A DNA stretch of 64,000 nucleotides from Pseudomonas putida (GTDB taxonomy: Bacteria > Pseudomonadota > Gammaproteobacteria > Pseudomonadales > Pseudomonadaceae), in the NCBI GenBank assembly GCA_029953615.1, contig CP124529.1, positions 248,001-312,000 on the forward strand, written 5' to 3'. The first letter of the stretch is position 1. Each line of letters starts with the position of its first letter. Position numbers and translations under genes: made by a program. The notes beneath the pieces were generated by a model. The model saw nothing but the letters and a program-made list of their open reading frames with translations, had not been told where the DNA came from and did no database searches. Shown one piece after another: positions 36,145 to 47,080 of this stretch.

Positions 36145-36957
36145 TCAGTCGGCGAACGTCGGTTTCTGTTTGCTCATGTGCGCCGCCACGGCCACGCGCA
36201 GGTCTTCGGACTGCAGCATCGCAGCGTTCCAGGTGGCGATGTACTCCAGACCATCGTCGATGCGATGGTCACGCATGTAGCTGAGCATTTCCTTGGTGCC
36301 GGCCACGGCAATCGGCGATTTTGCGGCAATCTCGCCGGCAATGGCAAAGACCCCGTCCATCAGCGCGGCCTGATCATCATAGACCCGGTTGACCAGGCCG
36401 ATGCGCAGCGCCTCTTCGGCCTCGACATTGCGCCCGGTGAAAGCCAGCTCACGCATCATGCCGTCACCGATGATACGAGGCAAACGTTGCAGTGTGCCGA
36501 CATCGGCGGCCATGCCCATGTCGATTTCCTTGATGGAGAACTGCGCGTCGCTGCTGCAGTAGCGCATGTCGCAGGCCGAGATCAGGTCGATGGCGCCGCC
36601 AATGCAGTAACCCTGTACCGCGGCCAGTACCGGTTTGCGGCATTTGTCCACGGCATTGAACGACGCCTGCAGGCGCAGGATGGTGCTGCGCAGGAAGCGC
36701 GCATTGCGGCCCACGTCCTTGCCCATCTGCCCGGCCAGCGAGGCCAGCATCATCAGGTCGATACCGGCGGAAAAATGCTTGCCGGCACCGCTGATCACCA
36801 CCGCCCGTACCGCGTCGGTTTCGTCGACCCACCGGAAGATGTCGATGATCTCTTCCCAGAAGGCCGCGTTCATCGCATTGACCTTTTCCGGGCGGTTGAT
36901 CTGAACGTGGGCGATATGATCGGTCAGTTCGACCTTGAATGCGCTGTAATCGGTCAC
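36145..36957 (-). CDS. Delta(3,5)-delta(2,4)-dienoyl-CoA isomerase (ECH1-like crotonase)
   Basis: 270 residues, crotonase superfamily. The sequence matches the ECH1 pattern rather than plain enoyl-CoA hydratase: GKHFSAGIDLM, YCIGGAIDLISACDMRYCS, and FSIKEIDMGMAADVGTLQRL, with the acidic residues used by the isomerase. The expected role is to convert 3,5-dienoyl-CoA made from odd-position double bonds during fatty acid oxidation. A GTG start (VTDYSAFKVEL) has AGGAG at ideal spacing; the upstream ATG at 36987 lacks one. Confidence 0.85.
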   Translation of the reverse strand: MTDYSAFKVELTDHIAHVQINRPEKVNAMNAAFWEEIIDIFRWVDETDAVRAVVISGAGKHFSAGIDLMMLASLAGQMGKDVGRNARFLRSTILRLQASFNAVDKCRKPVLAAVQGYCIGGAIDLISACDMRYCSSDAQFSIKEIDMGMAADVGTLQRLPRIIGDGMMRELAFTGRNVEAEEALRIGLVNRVYDDQAALMDGVFAIAGEIAAKSPIAVAGTKEMLSYMRDHRIDDGLEYIATWNAAMLQSEDLRVAVAAHMSKQKPTFAD

Positions 36958-37107
36958 GGGCGGCACTCCTGTGGGTGAAGGGTTCATGACACGGATGGTA
37001 ACCCACCCCGATGACCGCGCTTGTGCCAAAAACGGGACTGTACGCCTTGCCTAACACGCGCTGATCCGGCACCGTGCGCCATCGCCGAATCATAAGGATA
37101 CAAATTC

Positions 37108-38610
37108 ATGCCACGCTCCCTGACCGGCGCCCTCGCCCACAGCTTTCTGGGCCAGTCGCCGCTTTGGTACAAGGCAGTCATATGCCTGTTCCTGGTGCTC
37201 AACCCGTTGCTGCTACTGATTGTCGGCCCGGTCGCGGCCGGCTGGGCACTGGTGCTCGAATTCATCTTCACCCTGGGTATGGCCCTGAAATGCTACCCGC
37301 TGATGCCCGGCGGCCTGCTGCTGGTCGAGGCGCTGCTGTTGCAGATGACCACCCCGCAAGCCCTGTACGAAGAGCTGCAGCACAACTTTCCGGTGATCCT
37401 GCTGCTGATGTTCATGGTGGCGGGCATCTACTTCATGAAGGAACTGCTGCTGTTCCTGTTCTCGCGCATCCTGCTGGGGGTGCGCTCGAAGGCGACCCTG
37501 GCGTTGCTGTTCTGTGTGCTGTCGGCGTTCCTCTCGGCGTTTCTCGATGCGCTGACCGTAACCGCCGTGATCATCAGCGCCGCAGTTGGGTTTTATGCGG
37601 TGTATCACCGCGTCGCCTCCGGGGCCAACCCGCGCGAAGACAGTGCGCTGGACAGCGACCAGCAGGTCGCACAATTGCACCGTGAACACCTCGACCAGTT
37701 CCGCGCGTTCCTGCGCAGCCTGCTGATGCATGGTGCGGTGGGTACTGCCCTGGGTGGCGTGTGCACGCTGGTGGGCGAGCCGCAGAACCTGCTGATCGGC
37801 CATGAGATGGGCTGGCACTTTGCCGATTTCTTCCTGAAGGTGGCGCCGGTGTCGCTGCCGGTGCTGGGCGCCGGCCTGCTGACCTGCGTGCTGCTGGAGA
37901 AGCTGCGCCTGTTCGGCTATGGCACGCTGATGCCCGAGCCAGTGCGCCAGGTGCTTGCCGCCTATGCCGCCGAGGACGATGCCGCACGCACCACTGCCCA
38001 ACGCATCGCGTTGTGGGTGCAAGGGTGCGCCGCACTGATCCTGATCGTCTGCCTGGGGCTGCACGTTGCCGAGGTCGGTCTGATCGGCCTGATGGTGATC
38101 GTGCTGATCACGGCATTTACCGGCATCACTGACGAACACCGCCTGGGCCGTGCCTTCCAGGACGCCATGCCGTTCACCGCGTTGCTGGTGGTGTTCTTCG
38201 CCGTGGTGGCGGTGATTCATCAGCAGCAGCTGTTCAGCCCGCTGATTGCCTGGGTGCTGACGCTACCGGCCGAGCAGCAGCCAGGCATGCTGTACCTGGC
38301 CAACGGCCTACTGTCGGCAATCAGCGACAACGTATTCGTTGCCACCATCTACATCACCGAGGTGAAGCAGGCGTTCCTCAATGGCGGCATGAGCCGTGAG
38401 CATTTCGAGACGCTGGCGGTGGCGATCAACACCGGCACCAACCTGCCCAGCGTGGCGACGCCGAATGGGCAGGCGGCCTTCCTGTTCCTGCTGACTTCGG
38501 CGATTGCGCCGCTGATCCGGCTGTCGTACGGGCGGATGGTGTGGATGGCCTTGCCCTATACCGTAGTGATGGGTGGGCTGGGGTGGTGGGCGGTGACCTA
38601 CTGGCTGTGA
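37108..38610 (+). CDS. nhaB: Na+/H+ antiporter NhaB
   Basis: 500 residues with about 12 membrane segments. Shows the NhaB blocks [37 protein letters not shown] and [21 protein letters not shown]. Exports Na+ in exchange for protons at neutral to alkaline pH. It starts [22 protein letters not shown] with AAGGAT upstream. Monocistronic; a REP pair follows. Confidence 0.95.
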   Translation: MPRSLTGALAHSFLGQSPLWYKAVICLFLVLNPLLLLIVGPVAAGWALVLEFIFTLGMALKCYPLMPGGLLLVEALLLQMTTPQALYEELQHNFPVILLLMFMVAGIYFMKELLLFLFSRILLGVRSKATLALLFCVLSAFLSAFLDALTVTAVIISAAVGFYAVYHRVASGANPREDSALDSDQQVAQLHREHLDQFRAFLRSLLMHGAVGTALGGVCTLVGEPQNLLIGHEMGWHFADFFLKVAPVSLPVLGAGLLTCVLLEKLRLFGYGTLMPEPVRQVLAAYAAEDDAARTTAQRIALWVQGCAALILIVCLGLHVAEVGLIGLMVIVLITAFTGITDEHRLGRAFQDAMPFTALLVVFFAVVAVIHQQQLFSPLIAWVLTLPAEQQPGMLYLANGLLSAISDNVFVATIYITEVKQAFLNGGMSREHFETLAVAINTGTNLPSVATPNGQAAFLFLLTSAIAPLIRLSYGRMVWMALPYTVVMGGLGWWAVTYWL

Positions 38611-38619
38611 GGTAGCAAG

Positions 38620-38726
38620 TACCGGCCTCTTCGCAGCACAAGGCTGCTCCTACAGGCACTGCACCGCTTTCTGGAGCCGTGGTGATGCTGTGGGAGCGGG
38701 CATGCCCGCGAAAGGGCCGGCACAGG
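38620..38726. repeat. Mixed REP pair
   Basis: The left arm (CTTCGCAGCACAAGGCTGCTCCTACA) is a degenerate member of the TAGGAGC family; the right arm is a classic TGTGGGAGCGGGCATGCCCG. So two REP families are combined here. Confidence 0.7.
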
Positions 38727-38805
38727 TTTGCGCTGTCGATTCTGCTGCCTGCCATTCGACTATCCCATGCCCGCAGCCACCCCGGCTGCCAACAGGAGAG
38801 TCCCC

Positions 38806-39420
38806 ATGCGCAAACTCATCGTAGCCGCCTTCATCAGCCTCGACGGTGTCATGCAGGCCCCCGGCGGCCCGCAGGAAGACACCAGCGGCGGCTTCACCTA
38901 TGGCGGCTGGATCGTGCCCTATGCCGAGGAAGTCTTCGGCCAGGCCATGCAGGCCCTGTTCAGCCAGCCCTTCGAGTTGGTGCTGGGTCGGCGCACCTAC
39001 GACATCTTCGCCGGCTACTGGCCAAAGGTAAAAGACAGCTCGGAAGACTTCTCCATCGCCAACCTGTTCAACAGCGTGCCCAAGCACGTGGCCACCCACA
39101 ACCCCTCAACCCTCGACTGGCACAACAGCCATGCCCTGGGCACGGACATCGCCGCAGCGGTTCGCACGCTGAAACAGCAGGACGGCGCCAACCTGCTGAC
39201 CCAGGGCAGCAGCGAACTGGTGCAGCAACTGCTGGCGGCAGGCCTGGTCGATGAACTGCAACTGCTGATCCACCCGCTGCTGCTCGGCCACGGCAAACGC
39301 CTGTTCGGCGACGATGCGGCAGCGGCGGCCTTCACCCTGCAGCACTTGCAGGTTTCGCCAAAGGGCGTGGTCGTCGCCCGGTACGTGCGCGTCGGCGAAG
39401 TGCAGACCGGTTCGTTCTGA
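38806..39420 (+). CDS. Dihydrofolate reductase-like protein (RibD C-terminal domain family)
   Basis: 204 residues. One RibD-C/DHFR fold: KLIVAAFISLDGVMQAPGGP at the start, LVLGRRTYDIFAGYWP in the middle and LLTQGSSELVQQLLAAGLVDEL later. Proteins of this YyaP/YwjB-like group are NADPH reductases of unknown substrate; neither true DHFR nor riboflavin synthesis should be assumed. Start chosen at MRKLIVAAF, preceded by AGGAGAG. Confidence 0.88.
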   Translation: MRKLIVAAFISLDGVMQAPGGPQEDTSGGFTYGGWIVPYAEEVFGQAMQALFSQPFELVLGRRTYDIFAGYWPKVKDSSEDFSIANLFNSVPKHVATHNPSTLDWHNSHALGTDIAAAVRTLKQQDGANLLTQGSSELVQQLLAAGLVDELQLLIHPLLLGHGKRLFGDDAAAAAFTLQHLQVSPKGVVVARYVRVGEVQTGSF

Positions 39421-39500
39421 AAGGTGCAATCCCGTACAACTTTTGCCTCTCGCCCGCATCGAAACACAGGTAAGCCCCGTCCCTATCAAGGAGGTTGACC

Positions 39501-40046
39501 ATGGCGCTACGCACCACGTTGCTGCTTTCCTGCATGACCCTGGCCCTGCTCGGCTGCGCCGGCAACGATCACTCGGCACCACCGCGTACCCAGCAGGTCG
39601 ACCTGCAACGTTACCAGGGCACCTGGTACGAACTCGCGCGGCTACCGATGTTCTTCCAGCGCAACTGCGTGCAGTCCGAGGCGCACTATGGCCTGCGAGA
39701 GGACGGGCGCATTGATGTGACCAACCGCTGCCAGGAAAAAGACGGCCAGTGGAACCAGGCCAAGGGCGTCGCCGAAGCCCAGCAACCGGGCAGCACCGAC
39801 AAGCTCTGGGTGCGCTTCGACAACTGGTTCAGCCGCATCGCGCCCGGCCTGACCAAGGGCGAGTACTGGGTGCTGTACCACGACAAGGACTACCGCGTGG
39901 CCTTGGTCGGCCACCCCAACCGCGAGTACCTGTGGCTGCTTTCGCGCACGCCAGCGGTCACGGACGAGCAGCGCGAACAGCTGCTGACCATTGCTCGCGA
40001 ACAAGGCTACGACACCAGCAACCTGATCTGGCGGCAGGCCGAGTAG
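39501..40046 (+). CDS. blc: Outer-membrane lipoprotein Blc (bacterial lipocalin)
   Basis: 181 residues. Signal peptide with lipobox LLGC, so acylation is expected at Cys19. The lipocalin signature is QGTWYELARLPMFFQRNC near residue 40. Later blocks GEYWVLYHDKDYRVALVG and YLWLLSRTP match Blc. Binds lysophospholipids or fatty acids at the outer membrane in E. coli. AAGGAGG lies 8 bases before the ATG. Confidence 0.93.
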   Translation: MALRTTLLLSCMTLALLGCAGNDHSAPPRTQQVDLQRYQGTWYELARLPMFFQRNCVQSEAHYGLREDGRIDVTNRCQEKDGQWNQAKGVAEAQQPGSTDKLWVRFDNWFSRIAPGLTKGEYWVLYHDKDYRVALVGHPNREYLWLLSRTPAVTDEQREQLLTIAREQGYDTSNLIWRQAE

Positions 40047-40115
40047 CGGGCCATCGACGGCATGCAGCAATCAGGCTAAGGTGTGCGCCCTTTTTAGTCT
40101 CGAAGGAACGAGCCC

Positions 40116-40577
40116 GTGACTACCCAGCCGCTGCTAGCACCGCGCATCCGGTTTCTCGCCCTGTGCGTGTTCCATCACCAGGGCAAGATTCTGGTCAACG
40201 TATTCGACGACCCTGCCAGCGGCCAGACCCTGTGCCGCCCGCTGGGAGGCGGTATCGAGTTCGGTGAGCTGGGCCGCGATGCCATCGCCCGGGAGATCGA
40301 CGAAGAACTGGGCCAGGCGATCAGCGATGTGCGCCTGCTCGGTACCTTGGAGAGCCTGTTCACCTATGCCGGGAAGGCGGGGCATGAGATTGTGCAGGTG
40401 TACGACGCGCGCTTCACCGATGCCAGCCTGTACCAGCAAGATTGGCTGGACGGCCACGAATCGAACGGCAGCCCGTTCCGCGCCCGCTGGTGCGACAGCG
40501 CCGATTTCGGGCGCATCGGCCCGCTGGTACCACAAGGGCTGCACGCATTGCTGCGCGACCTGTCGCTGCTGGGCTGA
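40116..40577 (+). CDS. Nudix hydrolase
   Basis: 153 residues with a GTG start (ribosome site AAGGAACG). Nudix box [22 protein letters not shown] around residues 49-70; the final Gly-hydrophobic pair is kept (EELGQAI). The substrate is unknown. The next gene starts 16 bases after its stop, so it forms an operon with the RNase Z-like gene. Confidence 0.88.
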   Translation: MTTQPLLAPRIRFLALCVFHHQGKILVNVFDDPASGQTLCRPLGGGIEFGELGRDAIAREIDEELGQAISDVRLLGTLESLFTYAGKAGHEIVQVYDARFTDASLYQQDWLDGHESNGSPFRARWCDSADFGRIGPLVPQGLHALLRDLSLLG

Positions 40578-40593
40578 AACAAGGAGCCAAACC

Positions 40594-41553
40594 ATGGATT
40601 TGCTGTTCCTGGGCACCTCCGCCGGCGTGCCGACCAAGGCGCGCAACGTCAGCGCCACCGCTGTGATCGAAGCCAGTGGCAGCCACTGGTACCTGGTCGA
40701 CTGCGGCGAAGGCACCCAGCACCGGCTGCTGCACACGCCGCTGTCGATCCGCGACCTGCGCGCCATTTTCATCACCCACGTGCACGGCGACCATTGCTTC
40801 GGTCTGCCGGGCCTGCTGGCCAGCGCCGGCATGAGCGGGCGCACCCAGCCGCTGGACCTTGTCCTGCCCGCCGCCTTGCACGACTGGGTGCGCCAGGGAC
40901 TGGCGGCCACCGATACCTTCCTGCCGTTCGAACTGCGCCTGCTGGCCGTTGAAGACCTGGTGGAGTGGCACAGTGACGCCGTGCAAGTGACCTGCGTGCA
41001 GCTGTCGCACCGGGTGCCGAGCGTCGGCTTCGTGTTCACCGAACTCAACCCCGAACCACGCCTGGACATTCCGCGCCTGGAAGCCGACGGCATCCCCCGC
41101 GGTCCGCTGTGGGGCGACCTGGCCAAGGGCGTGACGGTTCAGCATGACGGCCGGCTGCTGCACGGCAGTGACTACTTGCGCCCTTCGCGCCCGCCACGGC
41201 GGGTGATCGTGTGCGGCGACAACGACAACCCCGAGCTATTGGCCGACGCAGCCAAGGGCGCCGACGTGCTAGTGCATGAAGCCACGTTCACCCAGGCGGT
41301 GGTCGAGCGCACGGGGGTCACCTTCGGCCACAGCACCGCGGCTGCGGTGGCGCGCTTTGCCGAAACGGCGGGCGTGCGCAACCTGGTGCTGACGCACTTC
41401 AGCGCCCGCTACCAGCACGACCCACGGCGCAGCCCGAGCATCGACAACATTCGCGATGAAGCCCTCGCCCACTACAACGGGCGGCTGACGCTGGCGCAAG
41501 ACCTGCAGCGTTATCACATCGGGCGCGATGGCTGGCTCGAACCGGCCGGATAA
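40594..41553 (+). CDS. rnz: Ribonuclease Z-like metallo-beta-lactamase hydrolase
   Basis: 319 residues. Begins [20 protein letters not shown], the classic RNase Z N-terminus, and has the metal motif [15 protein letters not shown] near residue 60. Further metal ligands are in CGDND and LTHFSARY. RNase Z (ElaC/Rbn) trims 3' ends of tRNA precursors. The exosite arm is short, as in some Pseudomonas homologs, so another phosphodiesterase role is possible. AAGGAG before the ATG. Confidence 0.85.
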   Translation: MDLLFLGTSAGVPTKARNVSATAVIEASGSHWYLVDCGEGTQHRLLHTPLSIRDLRAIFITHVHGDHCFGLPGLLASAGMSGRTQPLDLVLPAALHDWVRQGLAATDTFLPFELRLLAVEDLVEWHSDAVQVTCVQLSHRVPSVGFVFTELNPEPRLDIPRLEADGIPRGPLWGDLAKGVTVQHDGRLLHGSDYLRPSRPPRRVIVCGDNDNPELLADAAKGADVLVHEATFTQAVVERTGVTFGHSTAAAVARFAETAGVRNLVLTHFSARYQHDPRRSPSIDNIRDEALAHYNGRLTLAQDLQRYHIGRDGWLEPAG

Positions 41554-41589
41554 TTTAGCATGGCCGGTTTTTTCCAAAAGGACTTGGCC

Positions 41590-42129
41590 ATGCAACGCAT
41601 CGTGATTCTGGGCAACGCCGGCAGTGGCAAATCAACCCTGGCCCGGCATATTGGCGCACGTTTGGGCGTATCGGTGGTGCACCTCGATATGCTGTTCTGG
41701 GAGGCCGGTTGGGTCGAACCGGATGCCGAGACCTTCCGCACCCGCGTGCGCGATGCGGTAGCTGGGGAGGCTTGGGTATGCGAGGGCAATTATGCCCGCC
41801 GCACGTTCGACCTGCGCCTGCCGCGGGCCGACCTGGTCATCTGGCTGGATACGCCGAGACTGACCTGCCTCAAGCGGGTGATCCTGCGCAGTGTGCTGAA
41901 CAAGCCCCGGCCGGACCTGCCGGCGGGATGTACCGAGCGGCTGGACCGGGAGTTTCTGACTTTCCTGAAGTTCGTATGGACGTTCGATCGGGGATATCGG
42001 CCTGGGATCGAGGCAAGCCGAGAGGCCACAGCGCCGCAGGTGCCGGTGGTGCATTTGCGGGGTGAGCGGCAGATTGCGGCGTTTCTGGCAGATCTTACCC
42101 AACCCGCCCCGGCAGCGCGGCCCCTGTAG
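41590..42129 (+). CDS. P-loop kinase-like protein (FlaR/adenylate kinase-related)
   Basis: 179 residues. Walker A ILGNAGSGKSTLARHIG at residues 5-21, then VVHLDMLFWEAGWVEP and VCEGNYARRTFDLRLPRADLVIWLD. This pattern belongs to the family called DNA topology modulation protein FlaR; the real substrate is unknown and may be a small molecule. I prefer MQRIVILGNAG (AAGGA upstream) over an ATG ten codons earlier. Confidence 0.85.
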   Translation: MQRIVILGNAGSGKSTLARHIGARLGVSVVHLDMLFWEAGWVEPDAETFRTRVRDAVAGEAWVCEGNYARRTFDLRLPRADLVIWLDTPRLTCLKRVILRSVLNKPRPDLPAGCTERLDREFLTFLKFVWTFDRGYRPGIEASREATAPQVPVVHLRGERQIAAFLADLTQPAPAARPL

Positions 42130-42241
42130 GAGCGGCCTTGTGTCGCGAAAGGGCCGCAAAGCGGCCCCGGCGATGCCTGCGTTTGCTTCAAGATCCTGGG
42201 GCTGCTGCGCAGCCCGATCGCGACACAAGGCCGCTCCTACA
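42125..42241. repeat. REP pair (TAGGAGCGGCC family)
   Basis: Inverted cores TGTAGGAGCGGCCTTGTGTC and GACACAAGGCCGCTCCTACA, with inner hairpins GGGCCGC-AAA-GCGGCCC and GGGGCTGC-T-GCGCAGCCC. Between convergent genes and touching the kinase stop codon. Confidence 0.85.
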
Positions 42242-42261
42242 AAAAGCGCGTACTGACCGCG

Positions 42262-43545
42262 CTAGGCCGCCAACCGCCCACTGGCAATCGCCTCCGATGC
42301 CGCCAGCATCGCGCGCAGCAACACCGCGCAGCCCGCCGCCAGGTCTTCGGGCGTGGCGTTCTCGATCTCGTTATGGCTGATGCCGTTCTCGCACGGCACG
42401 AAAATCATCCCCGCCGGCCCCAGCTCGGCCAGGAAGATCGCGTCGTGCCCCGCCCCGCTGACGATGTCCATGTGCGGCAGGCCCAGCGCCTGCGCCGATT
42501 CGCGCACGGCAGCGACACACCCTTTGTCGAAGTACAGCGCCGGGAAATCGGCCGTGGGTACCAGTTCGTGGCTCAGGCCATGCCTGGCACAGGTCGCTTC
42601 GATCACCGCGCGCACATCGGCAATCATGGCATTCAGTTGCTCACCCTCCAGATGACGGAAGTCCAGGGTCATGCGCACTTCGCCCGGGATCACGTTGCGC
42701 GAGCCCGGGTAGGCCTGCAGGCAACCCACCGTGCCACAGGCATGGGGCTGGTGGCCGAGGGCGGTGCGGTTGACTGCCTCCACCACCGCCGCCGCGCCGA
42801 CCAGGGCGTCCTTGCGCAGGTGCATGGGCGTAGGGCCGGCATGGGCCTCGACACCGCGCAGGGTCAGGTCGAACCACTTCTGGCCCAGCGCGCCCAGCAC
42901 CACGCCGATGGTCTTGCCCTGGTCTTCGAGAATCGGGCCCTGCTCGATATGCGCTTCGAAATACGCTCCCACCGGGTGGCCCGATACAGCGCGCGAGCCC
43001 GCGTAGCCGATGGCGTTCAGTGCCTCGCCAACGCTGACACCCTGGGCGTCGCGCTTGGCCAGGGTTTCTTCCAGGGTGAACTTGCTGGCAAACACCCCGG
43101 ATCCCATCATGCACGGCGCAAAGCGCGAACCTTCCTCGTTGGTCCACACCACCACTTCCAGCGGCGCTTCGGTTTCCACACCCAGGTCGTTGAGGGTGCG
43201 AAGCACCTCCAGCCCGGCCATCACGCCGAAGCAGCCATCGAACTTGCCACCGGTGGGCTGGGTGTCGATATGGCTGCCGGTCATGACCGGGGGCAGCTTG
43301 GGGTTACGCCCCGGGCGACGGGCGAAGATATTGCCGACGGCGTCGATACTGACCGTGCAACCGGCGGCCTCGCACCACTGCACGAACAGGTCGCGGGCCT
43401 GGCGGTCAAGGTCGGTCAGGGCCAGGCGGCACACGCCGCCCTTGGCGGTGGCACCGAGGCGGGCCAGGTCCATCAGGGACTGCCACAGGCGGGTGCTGTC
43501 GATGTGGGGGGCGGTGGTCTTCAGGATCTCTTTGACGGGGGTCAC
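42262..43545 (-). CDS. Beta-ureidopropionase / N-carbamoyl amidohydrolase (M20 family)
   Basis: 427 residues. Zn-dependent M20 peptidase-like amidase. Metal ligands: GSHIDTQPTGGKFDG, TNEEGSRF and AHIEQGP, and the late His in NGISHNEIE. In this cluster it should hydrolyse N-carbamoyl-beta-alanine, the last step of reductive uracil breakdown. Allantoate amidohydrolases are close relatives, and context decides. GTG start (VTPVKEILKTTAPHID) with AAGGAGAAA upstream. Probably in one unit with the NCS1 permease upstream. Confidence 0.9.
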   Translation of the reverse strand: MTPVKEILKTTAPHIDSTRLWQSLMDLARLGATAKGGVCRLALTDLDRQARDLFVQWCEAAGCTVSIDAVGNIFARRPGRNPKLPPVMTGSHIDTQPTGGKFDGCFGVMAGLEVLRTLNDLGVETEAPLEVVVWTNEEGSRFAPCMMGSGVFASKFTLEETLAKRDAQGVSVGEALNAIGYAGSRAVSGHPVGAYFEAHIEQGPILEDQGKTIGVVLGALGQKWFDLTLRGVEAHAGPTPMHLRKDALVGAAAVVEAVNRTALGHQPHACGTVGCLQAYPGSRNVIPGEVRMTLDFRHLEGEQLNAMIADVRAVIEATCARHGLSHELVPTADFPALYFDKGCVAAVRESAQALGLPHMDIVSGAGHDAIFLAELGPAGMIFVPCENGISHNEIENATPEDLAAGCAVLLRAMLAASEAIASGRLAA

Positions 43546-43579
43546 GGGTTTCTCCTTCAGGCATTTCTGTTGTCTGTTC

Positions 43580-43633
43580 TGGCCCGCTCCCACAGGTCTA
43601 GGTGGGAGCTGGCGAGCCCGCGAAGGGGCCAGC
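43580..43633. repeat. Compact REP pair
   Basis: GGCCCGCTCCCACAG and GTGGGAGCTGGCGAGCCCGC face each other with a spacer of only a few bases. It sits between the NCS1 permease and the amidohydrolase on the minus strand, the only clear REP within an apparent operon here. Confidence 0.7.
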
Positions 43634-43639
43634 GCGGTC

Positions 43640-45132
43640 TCACGGCGAGGGCTTGGCCACCCGCGCCGGGCTGCGCGCGACCACGCCGGCGAAGAGGTAA
43701 TACAGCGCCCCACCCAGCAGCGAACCGGTGAACCAGCCGTAGTCGTAGAACCAGCTGAAACTGCTGTTGCCAATGGCCATCACGGTCAGCGCCACCGGCA
43801 GCGCAAAGGCGGCAAAGCCGACCCAGTTCCACGCCGGGTACACGTCGTCACGGTACAGCCCGGCCAGGTCCAGCTGCTGCCGGCGGATCAGGAAGTAGTC
43901 CACCACCATGATCCCGGCAATCGGCCCCAGCAGGCTGGAATAGCCCAGCAGCCAGTTGGAGTACACGCTCTCCAGGCTCAGGTCGGAAGCGATCCAGCCC
44001 AGCTTCTTCAGCAACTCATGGCCCATCAGCGCCAGGCCGATGAAGCCGGTCAGCCATACCGCACGGCTGCGCCCGATCAGGCGTGGGGCAATGTTCTGGA
44101 AGTCGTTGGTCGGCGACACGATGTTCGCCGCGGTGTTGGTCGACAGCGTGGCAATCACGATCAGCGCCATGGCCAGGGCCACCCAGAACGGGCTGTGGAT
44201 CTTGCCGATCAGGCTGACCGGGTCGGACACGGTCTCGCCTACCAGCGACGCTGAGGCGGCAGTCAGCACCACGCCCAGCGCGGCGAACAGGAACATGGTC
44301 AGCGGCAAGCCGAAGATCTGCCCGAGGATCTGGTCCTTCTGGCTGCGGGCGTAGCGGCTGAAGTCGGGGATGTTCAGCGATAGCGTGGCCCAGAAACCGA
44401 CCATGGCGGTAAGCCCGGCGCAGAAGTAGCCGAGCATGTTCGCCCCTTCCGGGCGCTTGGGCGGCTGGGCCAGCAGTTCGCTCATCGACATGTGCGGCAA
44501 GGCCCACAACAGCAGGCCGACGCCGACCGCCACCAGCAGCGGTGCCGAAAGCGTTTCGAGCCACTTGATCGACTCGGCGCCGCGCAGTACCACCCACAGG
44601 TTCAGGCACCAGAAGATCATGAAGCCGATCACCTCGCCGGTGCCGCCCAGGGCCTTCCAGCCATCGAATACCGAGCCGAGGAACAGGTGGATGGCCAGGC
44701 CGCCGAACATGGTCTGGATGCCGAACCAGCCACAGGCAACCACCGCGCGGATCAGGCATGGCACGTTGGAGCCGAGGATGCCGAACGACGAACGCAGCAG
44801 CACCGGGAACGGGATGCCGTACTTGGTGCCTGGGAAGGCGTTGAGGGTGAGCGGGATCAGTACGATCAGGTTGGCCAGCAGAATCGCCAGCAAGGCCTCG
44901 CCCACGCTGAGGCCGAAGTAGGCGGTGAGCACGCCGCCAAGGGTATAGGTGGGCACGCAGATGGACATGCCCACCCACAGGGCGGTGATGTGCCATTTTT
45001 GTTCCAGGTGCGCTGGTGCACCTTGGTCGGGGCGATGTCGTGGTTGTAGCGCGGGCTGTCGAGGACATCGCTGCCCTCGGACAACTCGAACAGGCCACCC
45101 TGCTCGACCACTTCCGATCTGCTCTGCTGCAT
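43640..45132 (-). pseudogene. NCS1 family nucleobase permease (frameshift as sequenced)
   Basis: About 496 residues when repaired, with 12 membrane segments. It begins MQQSRSEVVEQGGLFELSEG; after RTWNK the frame is lost at a T run at 44996-45000 (minus-strand AAAAA) and resumes as WHITALWVGMSICVPTYTLG. The net change is +2 or -1; the family's usual W-x-x-W spacing favours +2. Marks of the NCS1 family include NAFPGTKYGIPFPVLLRSSF and STNTAANIVSPTND. Likely substrate: uracil, dihydrouracil or hydantoin, judged from the pyrimidine catabolic genes around it. Confidence 0.87.
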
Positions 45133-46915
<1,783 letters not shown>

Positions 46916-46920
46916 GGCCA

Positions 46921-47045
46921 TTGGGGCTGCTGCGCAGCCCATCGCCGGCAAGCCAGCTCCCACAGGGATAGTGTTGTCCTTGAGAGCAGCGCTATCCCAC
47001 CTGTGGGAGCTGGCTTGCCGGCGATTGGGGCGCAGCGCGCCCCCA
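46921..47045. repeat. REP pair (GGGAGCTGGCTTGCC family)
   Basis: Inverted cores CGGCAAGCCAGCTCCCACAG and TGGGAGCTGGCTTGCCGGCG. The left flank has GGGGCTGC-T-GCGCAGCCC. Lies between dihydropyrimidinase and preT, so it may lower downstream expression. Confidence 0.85.
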
Positions 47046-47080
47046 TTCCAAGCCAAATACAAGAAAGAGAGGCTACAACC

